Origin: RPQJ01 sp963777725
GTDB lineage: Bacteria > Pseudomonadota > Gammaproteobacteria > Steroidobacterales > Steroidobacteraceae
Assembly: GCA_963777725.1 (NCBI GenBank)
Contig: CAVZRR010000003.1
Span: forward strand, 1-64,000
Length of the DNA stretch: 64,000 nt
Direction of reading: 5' to 3'
The position numbers and the translations under genes were made by a program. A model generated the notes under the pieces. It was not told the DNA's origin, made no database searches, and was given only the letters and a program-made list of their open reading frames with translations. The first letter of the stretch is position 1. Every line of letters begins with the position of its first letter. Shown here in pieces: positions 29,037 to 38,799 of the stretch.

Positions 29037-31627
29037 CTGGTGGTGGACGACTCGAGGAAGTCCTTCGCGAAGCGCTGCAGCACGCCGCCGGCCTCGTAGA
29101 CCGACACTTCCTCGGCCGTGTCGAGGCGGCAGGTCACCGGCACGCTCACTCGCTCGCCGTTCCTGCGGTGGATCACGAGGGTCAGCTCGGCGCGTGGCTT
29201 GCGTTCGCCGATGACGTCGAAGATCTCGGTGCCGTCGATGTGCAGTGTCTTGCGATTCACGCCCGGCTTGAATTCCAGCGGCAGCACGCCCATGCCGACC
29301 AGGTTGGTGCGGTGGATGCGCTCGAAGCCTTCGGCCACGATCGCTTCCACGCCCGCCAGGCGCACGCCCTTCGCCGCCCAGTCGCGCGACGAGCCCTGGC
29401 CGTAATCGGCACCGGCGATGATGATCAGCGGCTGCTTGCGCTCCATGTAGGTCTCGATGGCTTCCCACATCCGCGTCACCTGGCCTTCCGGCTCGATGCG
29501 CGCCAGCGAACCCTTCTTCACCTTGCCGTCGACGATCGCCATTTCGTTGACGAGCTGCGGGTTGGCGAACGTCGCGCGCTGCGCGGTGAGGTGGTCGCCA
29601 CGGTGCGTCGCGTAGGAGTTGAAGTCTTCCTCCGGCAGGCCCATTTTCGCCAGGTACTCGCCGGCCGCGCTGTCGAGCATGATCGCGTTCGAAGGCGACA
29701 GGTGGTCGGTCGTGATGTTGTCGGGCAGCACGGCGAGCGGGCGCATGCCGCGCAGCGTGCGCTCGCCGGCCAGCGCGCCTTCCCAGTACGGCGGCCGACG
29801 GATGTAGGTGCTCATCGGCCGCCAGTCGTACAGCGGGCTGACCCGGGTGCCGCTGTCGACACTCACCTTGAACATCGGCTCGTACACGCTCCGGAACTGC
29901 TCGGGCTTCACGCTCGCCGCGACGACGGCGTCGATTTCGGCATCCGACGGCCAGAGGTCCTTCAACGTGATCGGACGGCCCGCCGCATCCGTCCCGAGCG
30001 CGTCTTTCTCGATGTCGAAGCGGATCGTGCCAGCGATGGCATAGGCGACCACGAGCGGCGGCGACGCGAGGAACGCCTGCTTCGCGTACGGATGGATCCG
30101 ACCGTCGAAGTTGCGGTTGCCGGACAGCACCGCCGTCGCGTACAGGTCGCGGTCGATGATCTCCTGCTGGATCTGCGGATCCAGCGCACCGGACATGCCG
30201 TTGCAGGTGGTGCAGGCGAACGCGACGATGCCGAAGCCGAGCTTCTCCAGCTCCGATTTCAGGCCGGCCTCTTCCAGGTACAACGCCACGGTCTTCGAGC
30301 CCGGCGCCAGCGAACTCTTGACCCACGGCTTGCGCACGAGGCCCCGCCGGTTGGCGTTGCGCGCCAGGAGTCCTGCGGCAATCACGTTGCGCGGGTTGCT
30401 GGTGTTCGTGCAGCTCGTGATCGCAGCGATGATCACCGCGCCGTCCGGCATCTGCCCCGGCGTTTCCTGCCACTGGCCGGCAATGCCCCTGGCCGCGAGG
30501 TCGGCGGTGGCAACCCGCGCATGCGGGTTGGACGGGCCGGCCACGTTGCGCACGACCGTCGACAGGTCGAACTCGAGTACGCGCTCGTACTGCGCGTGCT
30601 TCAGGTTGTCGGCCCAGAGGCCGGCTTCCTTCGCGTAGGTCTCGACCAGTCGCACCTGTTCGTCGGACCGGCCGGTGAGCTTCAGGTAGTCGATGGTCTG
30701 CCGGTCGATGTAGAACATCGCCGCCGTCGCGCCGTACTCGGGCGCCATGTTGGAGATCGTCGCACGGTCGCCGAGCGTCAGCGCCGCCGCGCCCGCGCCA
30801 TAGAACTCGAGGTAGGACGACACCACTTTCGACTTGCGCAGGAACTCGGTCAATGCCAGCACGACGTCGGTCGCGGTGATGCCCGGTTGCGGCCGGCCCT
30901 GCAATTCCACGCCGACGATTTCCGGCAGCCGCATCCACGACGCACGTCCGAGCATGACGTTCTCGGCCTCGAGCCCGCCGACGCCGATCGCGATCACGCC
31001 GAGCGCGTCGACGTGCGGCGTGTGGCTGTCGGTGCCGACGCAGGTGTCGGGAAACGCGACGCCGTCCTGCGCGTGGATGACCGGCGACATCTTCTCCAGG
31101 TTGATCTGGTGCATGATGCCGTTGCCGGCCGGGATCACGTCCACGTTGTCGAACGCGAGCTTCGTCCAGTTGATGAAGTGGAAGCGGTCCTCGTTGCGGC
31201 GATCCTCGATCGCGCGGTTCTTGGCGAACGCGTCCGGGTCGTATCCGCCGCACTCGACGGCCAGCGAGTGATCCACGATCAACTGCACCGGCACGACGGG
31301 ATTGACCTTGGCCGGGTCGCCGCCCTGCTCGGCGATCGCATCGCGGAGCCCGGCGAGATCCACCAGCGCCGTCTGGCCGAGGATGTCGTGGCACACCACG
31401 CGCGCGGGAAACCACGGGAAGTCACGCTCCCGCTTGCGCTCGACGATCTGCGTCAGGCACTCGTCGAGGATCGCCGGGTCGCAGCGGCGCACGAGATTCT
31501 CGGCGTGCACGCGCGCCGTGTACGGCAACTTGTCCCACGCGCCGGGCTCGATCGCGTCGACCGCCGCGCGCGCGTCGAAGTAGTCGAGGGCAGTGCCGGG
31601 GAGGGGTTTGCGGTGAGTGGAATTCAT
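29033..31627 (-). CDS. acnD: Fe/S-dependent 2-methylcitrate dehydratase AcnD
   Basis: Aconitase-like enzyme that dehydrates 2-methylcitrate, 864 residues. The 4Fe-4S cysteines are in AITSCTNTSNP and ACTTCNGMSG; other aconitase marks are FPDTCVGTDSHTPH and GADYGQGSSRDWAAKG. Coupled to prpF downstream by ATGA. A G-rich repeat element lies directly upstream, between prpC and this gene. The prpF partner distinguishes it from AcnA. Confidence 0.96.
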   Translation of the reverse strand: MNSTHRKPLPGTALDYFDARAAVDAIEPGAWDKLPYTARVHAENLVRRCDPAILDECLTQIVERKRERDFPWFPARVVCHDILGQTALVDLAGLRDAIAEQGGDPAKVNPVVPVQLIVDHSLAVECGGYDPDAFAKNRAIEDRRNEDRFHFINWTKLAFDNVDVIPAGNGIMHQINLEKMSPVIHAQDGVAFPDTCVGTDSHTPHVDALGVIAIGVGGLEAENVMLGRASWMRLPEIVGVELQGRPQPGITATDVVLALTEFLRKSKVVSSYLEFYGAGAAALTLGDRATISNMAPEYGATAAMFYIDRQTIDYLKLTGRSDEQVRLVETYAKEAGLWADNLKHAQYERVLEFDLSTVVRNVAGPSNPHARVATADLAARGIAGQWQETPGQMPDGAVIIAAITSCTNTSNPRNVIAAGLLARNANRRGLVRKPWVKSSLAPGSKTVALYLEEAGLKSELEKLGFGIVAFACTTCNGMSGALDPQIQQEIIDRDLYATAVLSGNRNFDGRIHPYAKQAFLASPPLVVAYAIAGTIRFDIEKDALGTDAAGRPITLKDLWPSDAEIDAVVAASVKPEQFRSVYEPMFKVSVDSGTRVSPLYDWRPMSTYIRRPPYWEGALAGERTLRGMRPLAVLPDNITTDHLSPSNAIMLDSAAGEYLAKMGLPEEDFNSYATHRGDHLTAQRATFANPQLVNEMAIVDGKVKKGSLARIEPEGQVTRMWEAIETYMERKQPLIIIAGADYGQGSSRDWAAKGVRLAGVEAIVAEGFERIHRTNLVGMGVLPLEFKPGVNRKTLHIDGTEIFDVIGERKPRAELTLVIHRRNGERVSVPVTCRLDTAEEVSVYEAGGVLQRFAKDFLESSTTR

Positions 31628-31640
31628 GGCAGCGACAAGC

Positions 31641-31745
31641 GGATGGGGAGTGGGGATAGGGGATAGCGGGATAGTGAAGAGGCGGCGGCAGCCGAGCGGC
31701 GCAGCGACTATCCGAGACTATCCCCTATCCCCTATCCCCTATCCG
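31641..31745. repeat. GGGGATAG inverted-array element (copy 1)
   Basis: The left arm has degenerate copies of GGGGATAG (31641-31676) and the right arm has CTATCCCC copies (31709-31745), around a unique 30-base loop rich in GGCGG. The whole can fold into a long hairpin. It fills the prpC-acnD gap and is transcribed with the prp operon. A second copy is at 37710-37834. Confidence 0.75.
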
Positions 31746-31752
31746 CTTCCTC

Positions 31753-32910
31753 TCAGCGCTCGCCGAGCGGCACGAACTCCCGATCCTCCGGGCCGTTGTA
31801 GTTCGCGCTCGGCCGGATGATCTTGCCGTCGATGCGCTGCTCGATCACGTGCGCGCTCCAGCCCGTGATGCGCGACATCACGAACAGCGGCGTGAACATC
31901 GCGGTCGGCACGCCCATCATGTGGTACGAAACCGCGGAGAACCAGTCGAGGTTCGGGAACATCTTCTTGACGTCCCACATCACCGACTCGAGGCGCGCGG
32001 CGATCTCGAACATCTTCATGTCGCCTGCCTCCTGCGACAGCTGGCGCGCCACTTCCTTGATCACCTTGTTGCGCGGGTCGGAGACCGTGTAGACCGGGTG
32101 CCCGAACCCGATCACGACTTCCTTGTTCGCGACGCGCTGCCGGATGTCAGCTTCGGCTTCGTCTGGCGTCTCGTAGCGCTTCTGCACCTCGAACGCGACT
32201 TCGTTGGCGCCGCCGTGCTTCGGGCCGCGCAGCGCGCCGATCGCGCCCGCGATGCAGGAATACAAATCGGAGCCGGTGCCGGCGATCACGCGTGCCGTGA
32301 ACGTCGACGCGTTGAACTCGTGCTCGGCGTACAGGTTGAGCGACGTGTGCATCGCCTTGACCCACGACTGCGGCGGGGGCGTGCCGTGCAGCATGTGCAG
32401 GAAGTGGCCGCCGATCGAATCGTCGTCGGTCTCGACGTCGATCTGCTGGCCCGTGTGGCTGAAGCGATACCAGTAGGCGAGCATCGAGCCGAGGCTCGCG
32501 AGCAGGCGATCGGCGATGTCGCGCGCGCCGGCCGTGCTGTGGTCGTCCTTCTCCGGCAACGTGCAGCCGAGCACGGAAACGCCGGTGCGCATCACGTCCA
32601 TCGGATGGCTCGCAGCGGGCAGCGTCTCCAGCGCCTCGAGCACGGTGGTCGGCAGGCCGCGCAGGCGTTGCAGCTTCTGCTTGTAGCCCTTCAGCTCGGA
32701 CGCGTTCGGCAGCTTGCCGTGGATCAGCAGGTAGGCCACTTCCTCGAACTCGCAATTCTCGGCGAGGTCGAGGATGTCGTAGCCGCGATAGTGCAGGTCG
32801 TTGCCGCTGCGGCCGACGGTGCAGAGCGCCGTGTTGCCGGCGGCGACGCCCGAGAGGGCGACGGACTTCTTCGGCTTGAAGCTGGTGGCGGGGGGGCTTT
32901 CACTGCTCAT
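31753..32910 (-). CDS. prpC: 2-Methylcitrate synthase
   Basis: Condenses propionyl-CoA with oxaloacetate, 385 residues. Seen: KSVALSGVAAGNTALCTVGRSGNDLHYRGYDI, which marks PrpC rather than GltA; GGANEVAFEVQKRYETPDEAEADI; the citrate-synthase signature GFGHPVYTVSDPRNK with catalytic His; and the Asp loop near the C-terminus. Coupled to prpB by ATGA. Confidence 0.97.
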   Translation of the reverse strand: MSSESPPATSFKPKKSVALSGVAAGNTALCTVGRSGNDLHYRGYDILDLAENCEFEEVAYLLIHGKLPNASELKGYKQKLQRLRGLPTTVLEALETLPAASHPMDVMRTGVSVLGCTLPEKDDHSTAGARDIADRLLASLGSMLAYWYRFSHTGQQIDVETDDDSIGGHFLHMLHGTPPPQSWVKAMHTSLNLYAEHEFNASTFTARVIAGTGSDLYSCIAGAIGALRGPKHGGANEVAFEVQKRYETPDEAEADIRQRVANKEVVIGFGHPVYTVSDPRNKVIKEVARQLSQEAGDMKMFEIAARLESVMWDVKKMFPNLDWFSAVSYHMMGVPTAMFTPLFVMSRITGWSAHVIEQRIDGKIIRPSANYNGPEDREFVPLGER

Positions 32911-33800
32911 GGTTCTTTCGCCTCGCGTCGGAACAGTTCGTCGAGCTTGCGCTCGTAGTCGTGGTAGCCGAGCACGTCATACAGCTCGGTACGGGTCTGC
33001 ATGCGATCCACGACGCTCTTCTGCGTGCCCTCGCTGCGGATCGCGCCGTAGACGATCTCGGCGGCCCGGGACATCGCGCGGAAGGCGGACAGCGGATACA
33101 GCACCAGCTGCACGCCGACTGCGGCCAGCTCGGCAACGGTGAACAGCGGCGTCTGGCCGAACTCGGTGATGTTGGCGAGCACCGGCACCTTCACGGCGCT
33201 GGTGAACTGGCTGTATTCGTCGAGCTTGTTGAGCGCCTCGGCGAAGATCATGTCGGCACCGGCCTCGACGTAACGCTGCGCGCGCTCGATCGCAGCCTGC
33301 TGCCCTTCGACCGCGTGCGCGTCGGTGCGCGCCATGATCACGAACTGGCCGTCGGTGCGTCCGTCGACCGCCGCCTTGATGCGGTCGACCATCTCGTCGC
33401 AGCCGACGAGGGCCTTGCCGGGGCGGTGCCCGCAGCGTTTCGCCTGCACCTGGTCCTCAAGGTGGCAGCCGGCGGCGCCCGAGCGGACCAGGTCGGAGAT
33501 CGTGCGCGAGATGTTGAAGGCCGCACCCCAGCCGGTGTCCGCGTCCACGAGCAGCGGCAGGTCGGTCGCCGAGGCGATGCGGCGGACGTCCTCGCAGACG
33601 TCGTTCAGGCTGGTGATGCCGAGATCCGGCAGGCCAAACGAGGCGTTCGCCACGCCGGCCCCAGACAGGTAGATTGCCCGAAAGCCGGCTCGCTCGGCGA
33701 GCAGCGCGCTGAAGGCATTGACGGTGCCGACCACCTGCAGCGGTCGCTCGTGGGCCAGCGCAGCCCGGAACCGGGCGCCTGCGGAGGTCGAGACGTTCAT
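32907..33800 (-). CDS. prpB: Methylisocitrate lyase
   Basis: Cleaves 2-methylisocitrate to pyruvate and succinate, the final step of the cycle. 297 residues from the Met at 33800; a longer frame exists but this Met fits the family. The isocitrate-lyase-family marks are VDADTGWG and the catalytic-loop KRCGH in QVQAKRCGHRPGKALV. No prpR regulator is found nearby. It begins 78 bases after cysNC on the same strand. Confidence 0.96.
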   Translation of the reverse strand: MNVSTSAGARFRAALAHERPLQVVGTVNAFSALLAERAGFRAIYLSGAGVANASFGLPDLGITSLNDVCEDVRRIASATDLPLLVDADTGWGAAFNISRTISDLVRSGAAGCHLEDQVQAKRCGHRPGKALVGCDEMVDRIKAAVDGRTDGQFVIMARTDAHAVEGQQAAIERAQRYVEAGADMIFAEALNKLDEYSQFTSAVKVPVLANITEFGQTPLFTVAELAAVGVQLVLYPLSAFRAMSRAAEIVYGAIRSEGTQKSVVDRMQTRTELYDVLGYHDYERKLDELFRREAKEP

Positions 33801-33878
33801 GGCGGTGCTTCTCGCAGTGCAAGAATGACTCTGGATCATAACGCAGCAGGCGGCGGCCGGATCACGTTCGATGGCGAG

Positions 33879-35790
33879 CTAGCCCGCCGGTCCGAGCATT
33901 CCCGCCTCGCGCAGTTCGTCGACGATCGCGCTCGCCGACTCCTCGGAGCTCTTGCTCGTCGTGTCGATGTAGATCTCCGGCTTCTCGGGCGGCTCGTACG
34001 GCGAATCGATGCCGGTGAAGTTCTTGAGCTCGCCGCGGCGGGCCTTCGCATACAGGCCCTTGACGTCGCGCGCCTCGGCCACCGCAAGCGGCGTGTCCAC
34101 GTGCACCTCGAAGAACTCGCCGAACTCGAACAGTGCGCGCGCCATGCGCCGCTCGGCGCGGAACGGCGAGATGAACGAGACCATCACGATCAGGCCGGCG
34201 TCGGCCATCAGCTTGGCCACCTCGGCGACGCGGCGGATGTTCTCGACGCGGTCGGCGTCGGTGAAGCCCAGGTCGCGGTTCAGGCCGTGGCGGACGTTGT
34301 CGCCGTCGAGCAGGTAGGTGTGCCGGCCGAGCGCGTGCAGCTGCTTCTCGACCAGGTTCGCGATCGTCGACTTGCCCGCGCCCGACAGGCCCGTGAACCA
34401 CAGCACGCAGGGCTTCTGGCCCTTCAGCGCGGCGCGCGAGCCCTTGTGGATGTCGAGCGCCTGCCAGTGGATGTTCTGCGAGCGGCGCAGCGCGAAATGG
34501 ATCAGCCCCGCGCCGACCGTGGCGTTCGTCAGCCGGTCGATCAGGATGAAGCCGCCGGTGTCGCGGTTCTCGACGTACGGATCGAACGCCACCGGGTGGT
34601 CGAGCGAGACGTTGCAGACGCCGATCTCGTTCAACGCCAGCTTCTTGGCCGCGAGGTGCTCGAGCGTGTTGACGTTCACCTTGTACTTCGGCTCGGTGAT
34701 CGTCGCCGCGACCTGCTTGGTGCCGATCTTCATCCAGTAGGGCCGGCCCGGCAGCATCGGCTCGTCGGCCATCCAGACGATCGTGGTCTCGAACTGGTCG
34801 GCGACGCCGCGGCGGCGAACTGGTGCAGGCGAGCACGTCGCCGCGGCTCACGTCGATCTCGTCCTCGAGCGTGATCGTCACCGACTGCCCGGCCACGGCG
34901 CGCTCGAGGTCGCCGTCCATCGTGACGATGCGCGCCACCCGGCTCTCGCGGCCGGACGGCAGCACGCGCAGCTTCTCGCCCGGGCTCACCGTGCCGCTCG
35001 CGATCGTGCCGGCGAAGCCGCGGAAATCGAGGTTGGGACGGTTGACCCACTGCACCGGCAGCCGGAAGGGCTGGTGCTGCAGGCGGTCCTCGATCTCGAC
35101 GGTCTCGAGATAGCCCATCAGCGTCGGGCCGTGATACCAGGGCGTGTGCTCGCTGGGCGCGGTGATGTTGTCGCCCCTCAAGCCCGATACCGGGATCGCG
35201 ACGATGTCGTGCAGGTCGATCTGCTTGGCGAAGTCGCGGTACTCGGCCACGATCGTCTCGAAGATCTCGCGCGAGTACTCGACCAGGTCCATCTTGTTGA
35301 TCGCGAGCACGACCTTGCGGATGCCGAGCAGCGATACCAGGAAGCTGTGGCGGCGCGTCTGCGTCAGCACGCCCTTGCGCGCGTCGATCAGGATCACGGC
35401 CAGCTCGGCCGTCGAGGCGCCGGTGACCATGTTGCGCGTGTACTGCTCGTGCCCGGGCGTGTCGGCGACGATGAACTTGCGCTTGTCGGTCGAGAAGAAG
35501 CGGTAGGCGACGTCGATCGTGATGCCCTGCTCGCGCTCGGCGGCGAGGCCATCGACGAGCAGCGCGAAGTCGAGCTCGCCGCCCTGCGTGCCGACCTTCT
35601 TCGAGTCGGCCTCGAGCGCCGCGAGCTGGTCCTCGAAGATCATCTTCGAGTCGTAGAGCAGCCGGCCGATCAACGTGGACTTGCCGTCGTCGACGCTGCC
35701 GCAGGTGATGAAGCGCAGCAGGCTCTTGTGCTCGTGCTGGTGCAGGTAGGCCTGGATGTCCTGCTCGATCAGGTCGGAAACGTGGGCCAT
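33879..35790 (-). CDS. cysNC: Bifunctional sulfate adenylyltransferase subunit 1/APS kinase (frameshifted)
   Basis: Fusion of the CysN GTPase and CysC kinase that activates sulfate to APS and then PAPS. CysN: GSVDDGKSTLIGRLLYDSK (G1), VADTPGHEQYTRN (G3), AINKMDLV (G4). CysC: LWFTGLSGAGKSTIANLVE near residue 465, then LDGDNVRHGLNRDLGFTDADR. The frame breaks near 34810 (after DVLACTSSPPR) and continues as ETTIVWMADEPMLPGRPYW; one surplus base explains it. Restored length 636. Start shares one base with the cysD stop. Confidence 0.93.
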
Positions 35791-36723
35791 CAGAAGTACC
35801 CCTCCTGCTTCTTCTTCTCCATCGACGCCGACTGGTCGTGGTCGATGACGCGGCCCTGGCGCTCGGAGCTGGTGGTGAGCAGCATCTCCTGGATGATCGC
35901 GGGCAGCGTGTCCGCCTCGCTCTCGACCGCGCCGGTCAGCGGGTAGCAACCGAGCGTGCGGAAGCGAACCTTCTTCATCATGGGCTTCTCGCCCGGGTAC
36001 AGCGGCATGCGCTCGTCGTCCACCATGATCAGCGCGCCGTCGCGCTCCACCACCGGGCGCTCGGCGGCGAAGTAAAGCGGCACGATCGGGATGTCGCGCA
36101 GGTAGATGTACTGCCAGATGTCGAGCTCGGTCCAGTTCGACATCGGGAAGATCCGGATGCTTTCGCCCTTGTGCTTGCGGGCGTTGTAGATCGCGCCAGA
36201 GCTCGGGACGCTGGTTCTTCGGGTCCCAGCGATGCTGCGCCGAGCGGAACGAGAAGATGCGCTCCTTGGCGCGGCTCTTCTCTTCGTCGCGGCGCGCGCC
36301 GCCGAAGGCTGCGTCGAAGCCGTGCAGGTCGAGCGCCTGCTTCAACGCCTGCGTCTTCATCACGTCGGTGTGGATCGCCGAGCCGTGCGTGAACGGGTTG
36401 ATGTCCTGCTCGAGGCCTTCCGGGTTCGTGTAGGTGATCAGTTCGAAGCCGTGCTCGCGGACCATGCGCTCGCGGAACGCGTACATGTCGCGGAATTTCC
36501 ACTTCGTGTCCACGTGCAGCAGCGGGAACGGCAGCTTGGCCGGATAGAACGCCTTGAGCGCGAGATGCAGCATCACCGCGCTGTCCTTGCCGATCGAGTA
36601 CAGCATCACCGGCTTCTCGCACTCGGCGACCACCTCGCGCATGACCTGGATGCTCTCCGCCTCCAGGCGCTCGAGGTGCGTCAGCGTGCGCGGGTGCAGG
36701 ACCATCGAGCCCGGGTCGCTCAT
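35790..36723 (-). CDS. cysD: Sulfate adenylyltransferase subunit 2 (frameshifted)
   Basis: PAPS-reductase/PP-loop family subunit pairing with CysN. Starts MSDPGSMVLHPRTLTHLERLEAESI; the PP-loop is LYSIGKDSAVMLHLA, and FGGARRDEEKSRAKER is conserved. The frame breaks near 36195 after NQRPELW; the next frame continues through FPMSNWTELDIWQYIYLRDI to QEGYF. One surplus base restores 310 residues. Its start overlaps the AcuI-like gene in an ATGA. No cysH or cysI is nearby. Confidence 0.94.
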
Positions 36724-37709
36724 GCGATTTTCACGACCGTGCGGCCGGTGACCCGTCCCTTCAGGTAATCGTCGAACTGCGCCGGCAACTCGGCGAACGG
36801 CACGACCTTGGTGCAGATGCGGTCGAGCTTGCTCGGCCGCAGGTCGGTGCCGATGCGATTCCAGACCACGAGCCGGGTCTCGCGCAGCGTCGCCGAGGAG
36901 TTGATGCCGAGCAGGTTCACGCCCCGCAGGATGAACGGCATCACCGTCGTGTTGAGATCGGCGCTGCCCGCGAGGCCGATGCTTGCGATGTTGCCCCACA
37001 GGTCCACGGTGCGCGTGAGCCAGGTCAGCAACTCGCCGCCGACATTGTCGATCGCGCCGGCCCACAGGATCCGTTCCATCGGCTTGGAGCCGAGGTCGAT
37101 TTCCTGGCGCCGCAGGATCCGCGAGGCGCCGAGCTCGCGCAGGTAGTCGTCGGCCTCCGGCTTGCCGCTGACGGCAACGACTTCATAGCCACGGCCGGCC
37201 AGCATGTTGATCGCGATGCTGCCCACGCCGCCCGTGGCGCCGGTGACGACGACCGGGCCTTTTGCTGGCGTCTGGCCATTGTGTTCCATCCGGTGGATCG
37301 CGAGCGCGGCCGTGAACCCGGCCGTGCCGAGCTTCATGACGTCCATCGTGCTCATGCCGGGCGGCAGCGGAATCACCCACTCGCCCTTGAGGCGTGCATA
37401 TTCGGCATAGCCGCCGTCGTGCGTTTCGCTCAAGCCGCAGCCCGTCACCAGCACGTGCTGACCAGCGGCGTAGCGCGGATCGCTCGAGCCCACCACGACG
37501 CCCGCGAGGTCGATGCCGCCCACCAGCGGGTACTTGCGCAGGATGCGCCCGGCGCCGGTCGCGGCCAGGGCGTCCTTGTAATTGATGTCCGAGTACTCGA
37601 CCCGGACCACGACTTCGCCGGGGCCAAGGTCGTCGAGCGTGAGGTTGTCGAAGCGACCGACGATGCGGCCGTCGAGTTCGTGGATGCGGAATGCTTGGAA
37701 GGGGTTCAT
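36720..37709 (-). CDS. acuI: AcuI/YhdH-type acrylyl-CoA reductase (NADPH)
   Basis: A zinc-less MDR-family oxidoreductase, 329 residues, in the YhdH/AcuI group that reduces toxic acryloyl-CoA to propionyl-CoA. Seen: SDINYKDALAATGAGRILRKYPLVGGIDLAGVV, the nucleotide-binding turn VTGATGGVGSIAINMLA, and SKPMERILWAGAIDNVGG. Its product would feed the downstream prp operon. It couples to cysD by ATGA, and the second G-rich repeat lies directly upstream. Substrate is inferred from the family. Confidence 0.85.
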   Translation of the reverse strand: MNPFQAFRIHELDGRIVGRFDNLTLDDLGPGEVVVRVEYSDINYKDALAATGAGRILRKYPLVGGIDLAGVVVGSSDPRYAAGQHVLVTGCGLSETHDGGYAEYARLKGEWVIPLPPGMSTMDVMKLGTAGFTAALAIHRMEHNGQTPAKGPVVVTGATGGVGSIAINMLAGRGYEVVAVSGKPEADDYLRELGASRILRRQEIDLGSKPMERILWAGAIDNVGGELLTWLTRTVDLWGNIASIGLAGSADLNTTVMPFILRGVNLLGINSSATLRETRLVVWNRIGTDLRPSKLDRICTKVVPFAELPAQFDDYLKGRVTGRTVVKIA

Positions 37710-37834
37710 GGGGATAGGGGATAGGGGATAGGGGATAGGGGATGGGGGATAGGGGATGGGGGATAGTCGGAAGTGGCGACTGATCGTGCGGCGGCACCTT
37801 CTTAACTATCCCCCATCCCCTATCCCCTATCCCC
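37710..37834. repeat. GGGGATAG inverted-array element (copy 2)
   Basis: About seven tandem GGGGATA/GGGGAT units (37710-37773) are followed by a unique loop (about 37774-37805) and CTATCCCC/ATCCCC units (37806-37834). The G-strand runs of four or five G spaced by ATA are a textbook quadruplex-forming pattern. The element lies between the MBL gene, whose stop TAG (37827-37829) is inside it, and the acuI start. Same architecture as 31641-31745. Confidence 0.78.
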
Positions 37835-38799
37835 TTTTGTCGAGCCAGACCTCGAGCCCGGCGGTGTTCAGGCGCACGTCGTCGTCGATGAGCGCATGGC
37901 GCCGGGCCAGGTCGCCAGCGTAGCCGTGCTCGTCGAGCTTCGCACGTGAAGTAGTCGAACATTTCCTGCTCGATCCGCGTCCGGCGGTCCGGGGCGGCGG
38001 CGTGGGCCCGTGCGATGCGCACCAGCTCGCGCAGCGCGGCGTGCAGGTCGCCGGCCAGGCGTTCGAGGTCGGTGACGGGACCGAAGTGGGTCTGGAAGAT
38101 CCGCTCCGGCCGGTAGCCCATCAGCCGGTCGATCGTCGCGTGCAGCACTTCAGGCTCGAACTGCACCGGCGTCGTGGTCGGCAGCATGAACGGTCCGCGA
38201 TCCGTGTCGAACTCACGGTAGCAGATGCCGAAATTGTCGCCGCTGTAGACCTCGCGGTGATCGAGGTCGACGGGGCAGTGGTGGTGCCGGGCATGGCCGG
38301 GCGCGTCGACGAACTCGAACGTCCGCCGCCCGAGCTGCAGGCGCTGGCCGTCCTCGGCCACGATCACCCGCTCGGCCGGGATCGGAACCAGCTCCCCGTA
38401 CAGCTGCCGGTACAGTGCTTCGCCATAGACCTGGATCGAGCCCGCGATCAGCCGCGTCGGATCGATCAGGTGCGGCGCGCCGCGCGGGTGCAGCACGGCC
38501 CGGGCATTCGGCAGCGCCTGCATCAGCTGGCCGGCCCCGCCCGCATGGTCGAGGTGGACGTGGGTCAGGAACAGGTAGTCGACCTGCTCGCGAGCGATGC
38601 CGATTTCGTCGAGTGCTGCGAGCAGCCGGGGGGCGGCCGGAGCGGCGCCGGTATCGACGAACGCCGCGCGGCCGTCGTCGACCACGAGGTGGCTCGCGGC
38701 CAGGCCCGGGCGCAGGTAGAGGGTGTCGATCAGGAACACCCCGTGGCCCAGCGGCTGGGCCAGCGGGGTCGGCGTGTCCGGGGTCAGAGGCCCTTGCAC
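37827..38799 (-). CDS. Metallo-beta-lactamase-fold hydrolase (frameshifted)
   Basis: Zinc hydrolase of the MBL superfamily, about 323 residues after correction. The motif HVHLDHAGGAG (H-x-H-x-D-H) and downstream Zn ligands in APGHARHHH are present. The substrate is unknown. A GTG is the only nearby standard start in frame (38799). The frame breaks near 37945 after MFDYFT, and the continuation (LDEHGYAGDLARRHALIDDD, ending WLDKRG) is in the next frame, with its stop inside the G-rich repeat. The start overlaps the cytochrome gene by 16 bases. Confidence 0.75.

Noticed and set aside
28697..31666. Long + strand ORF (989 aa) opposite acnD/prpF
   Set aside because: Arg/Ala/His-rich with no recognisable domain; it mirrors acnD and prpF, which carry complete motifs on the other strand.
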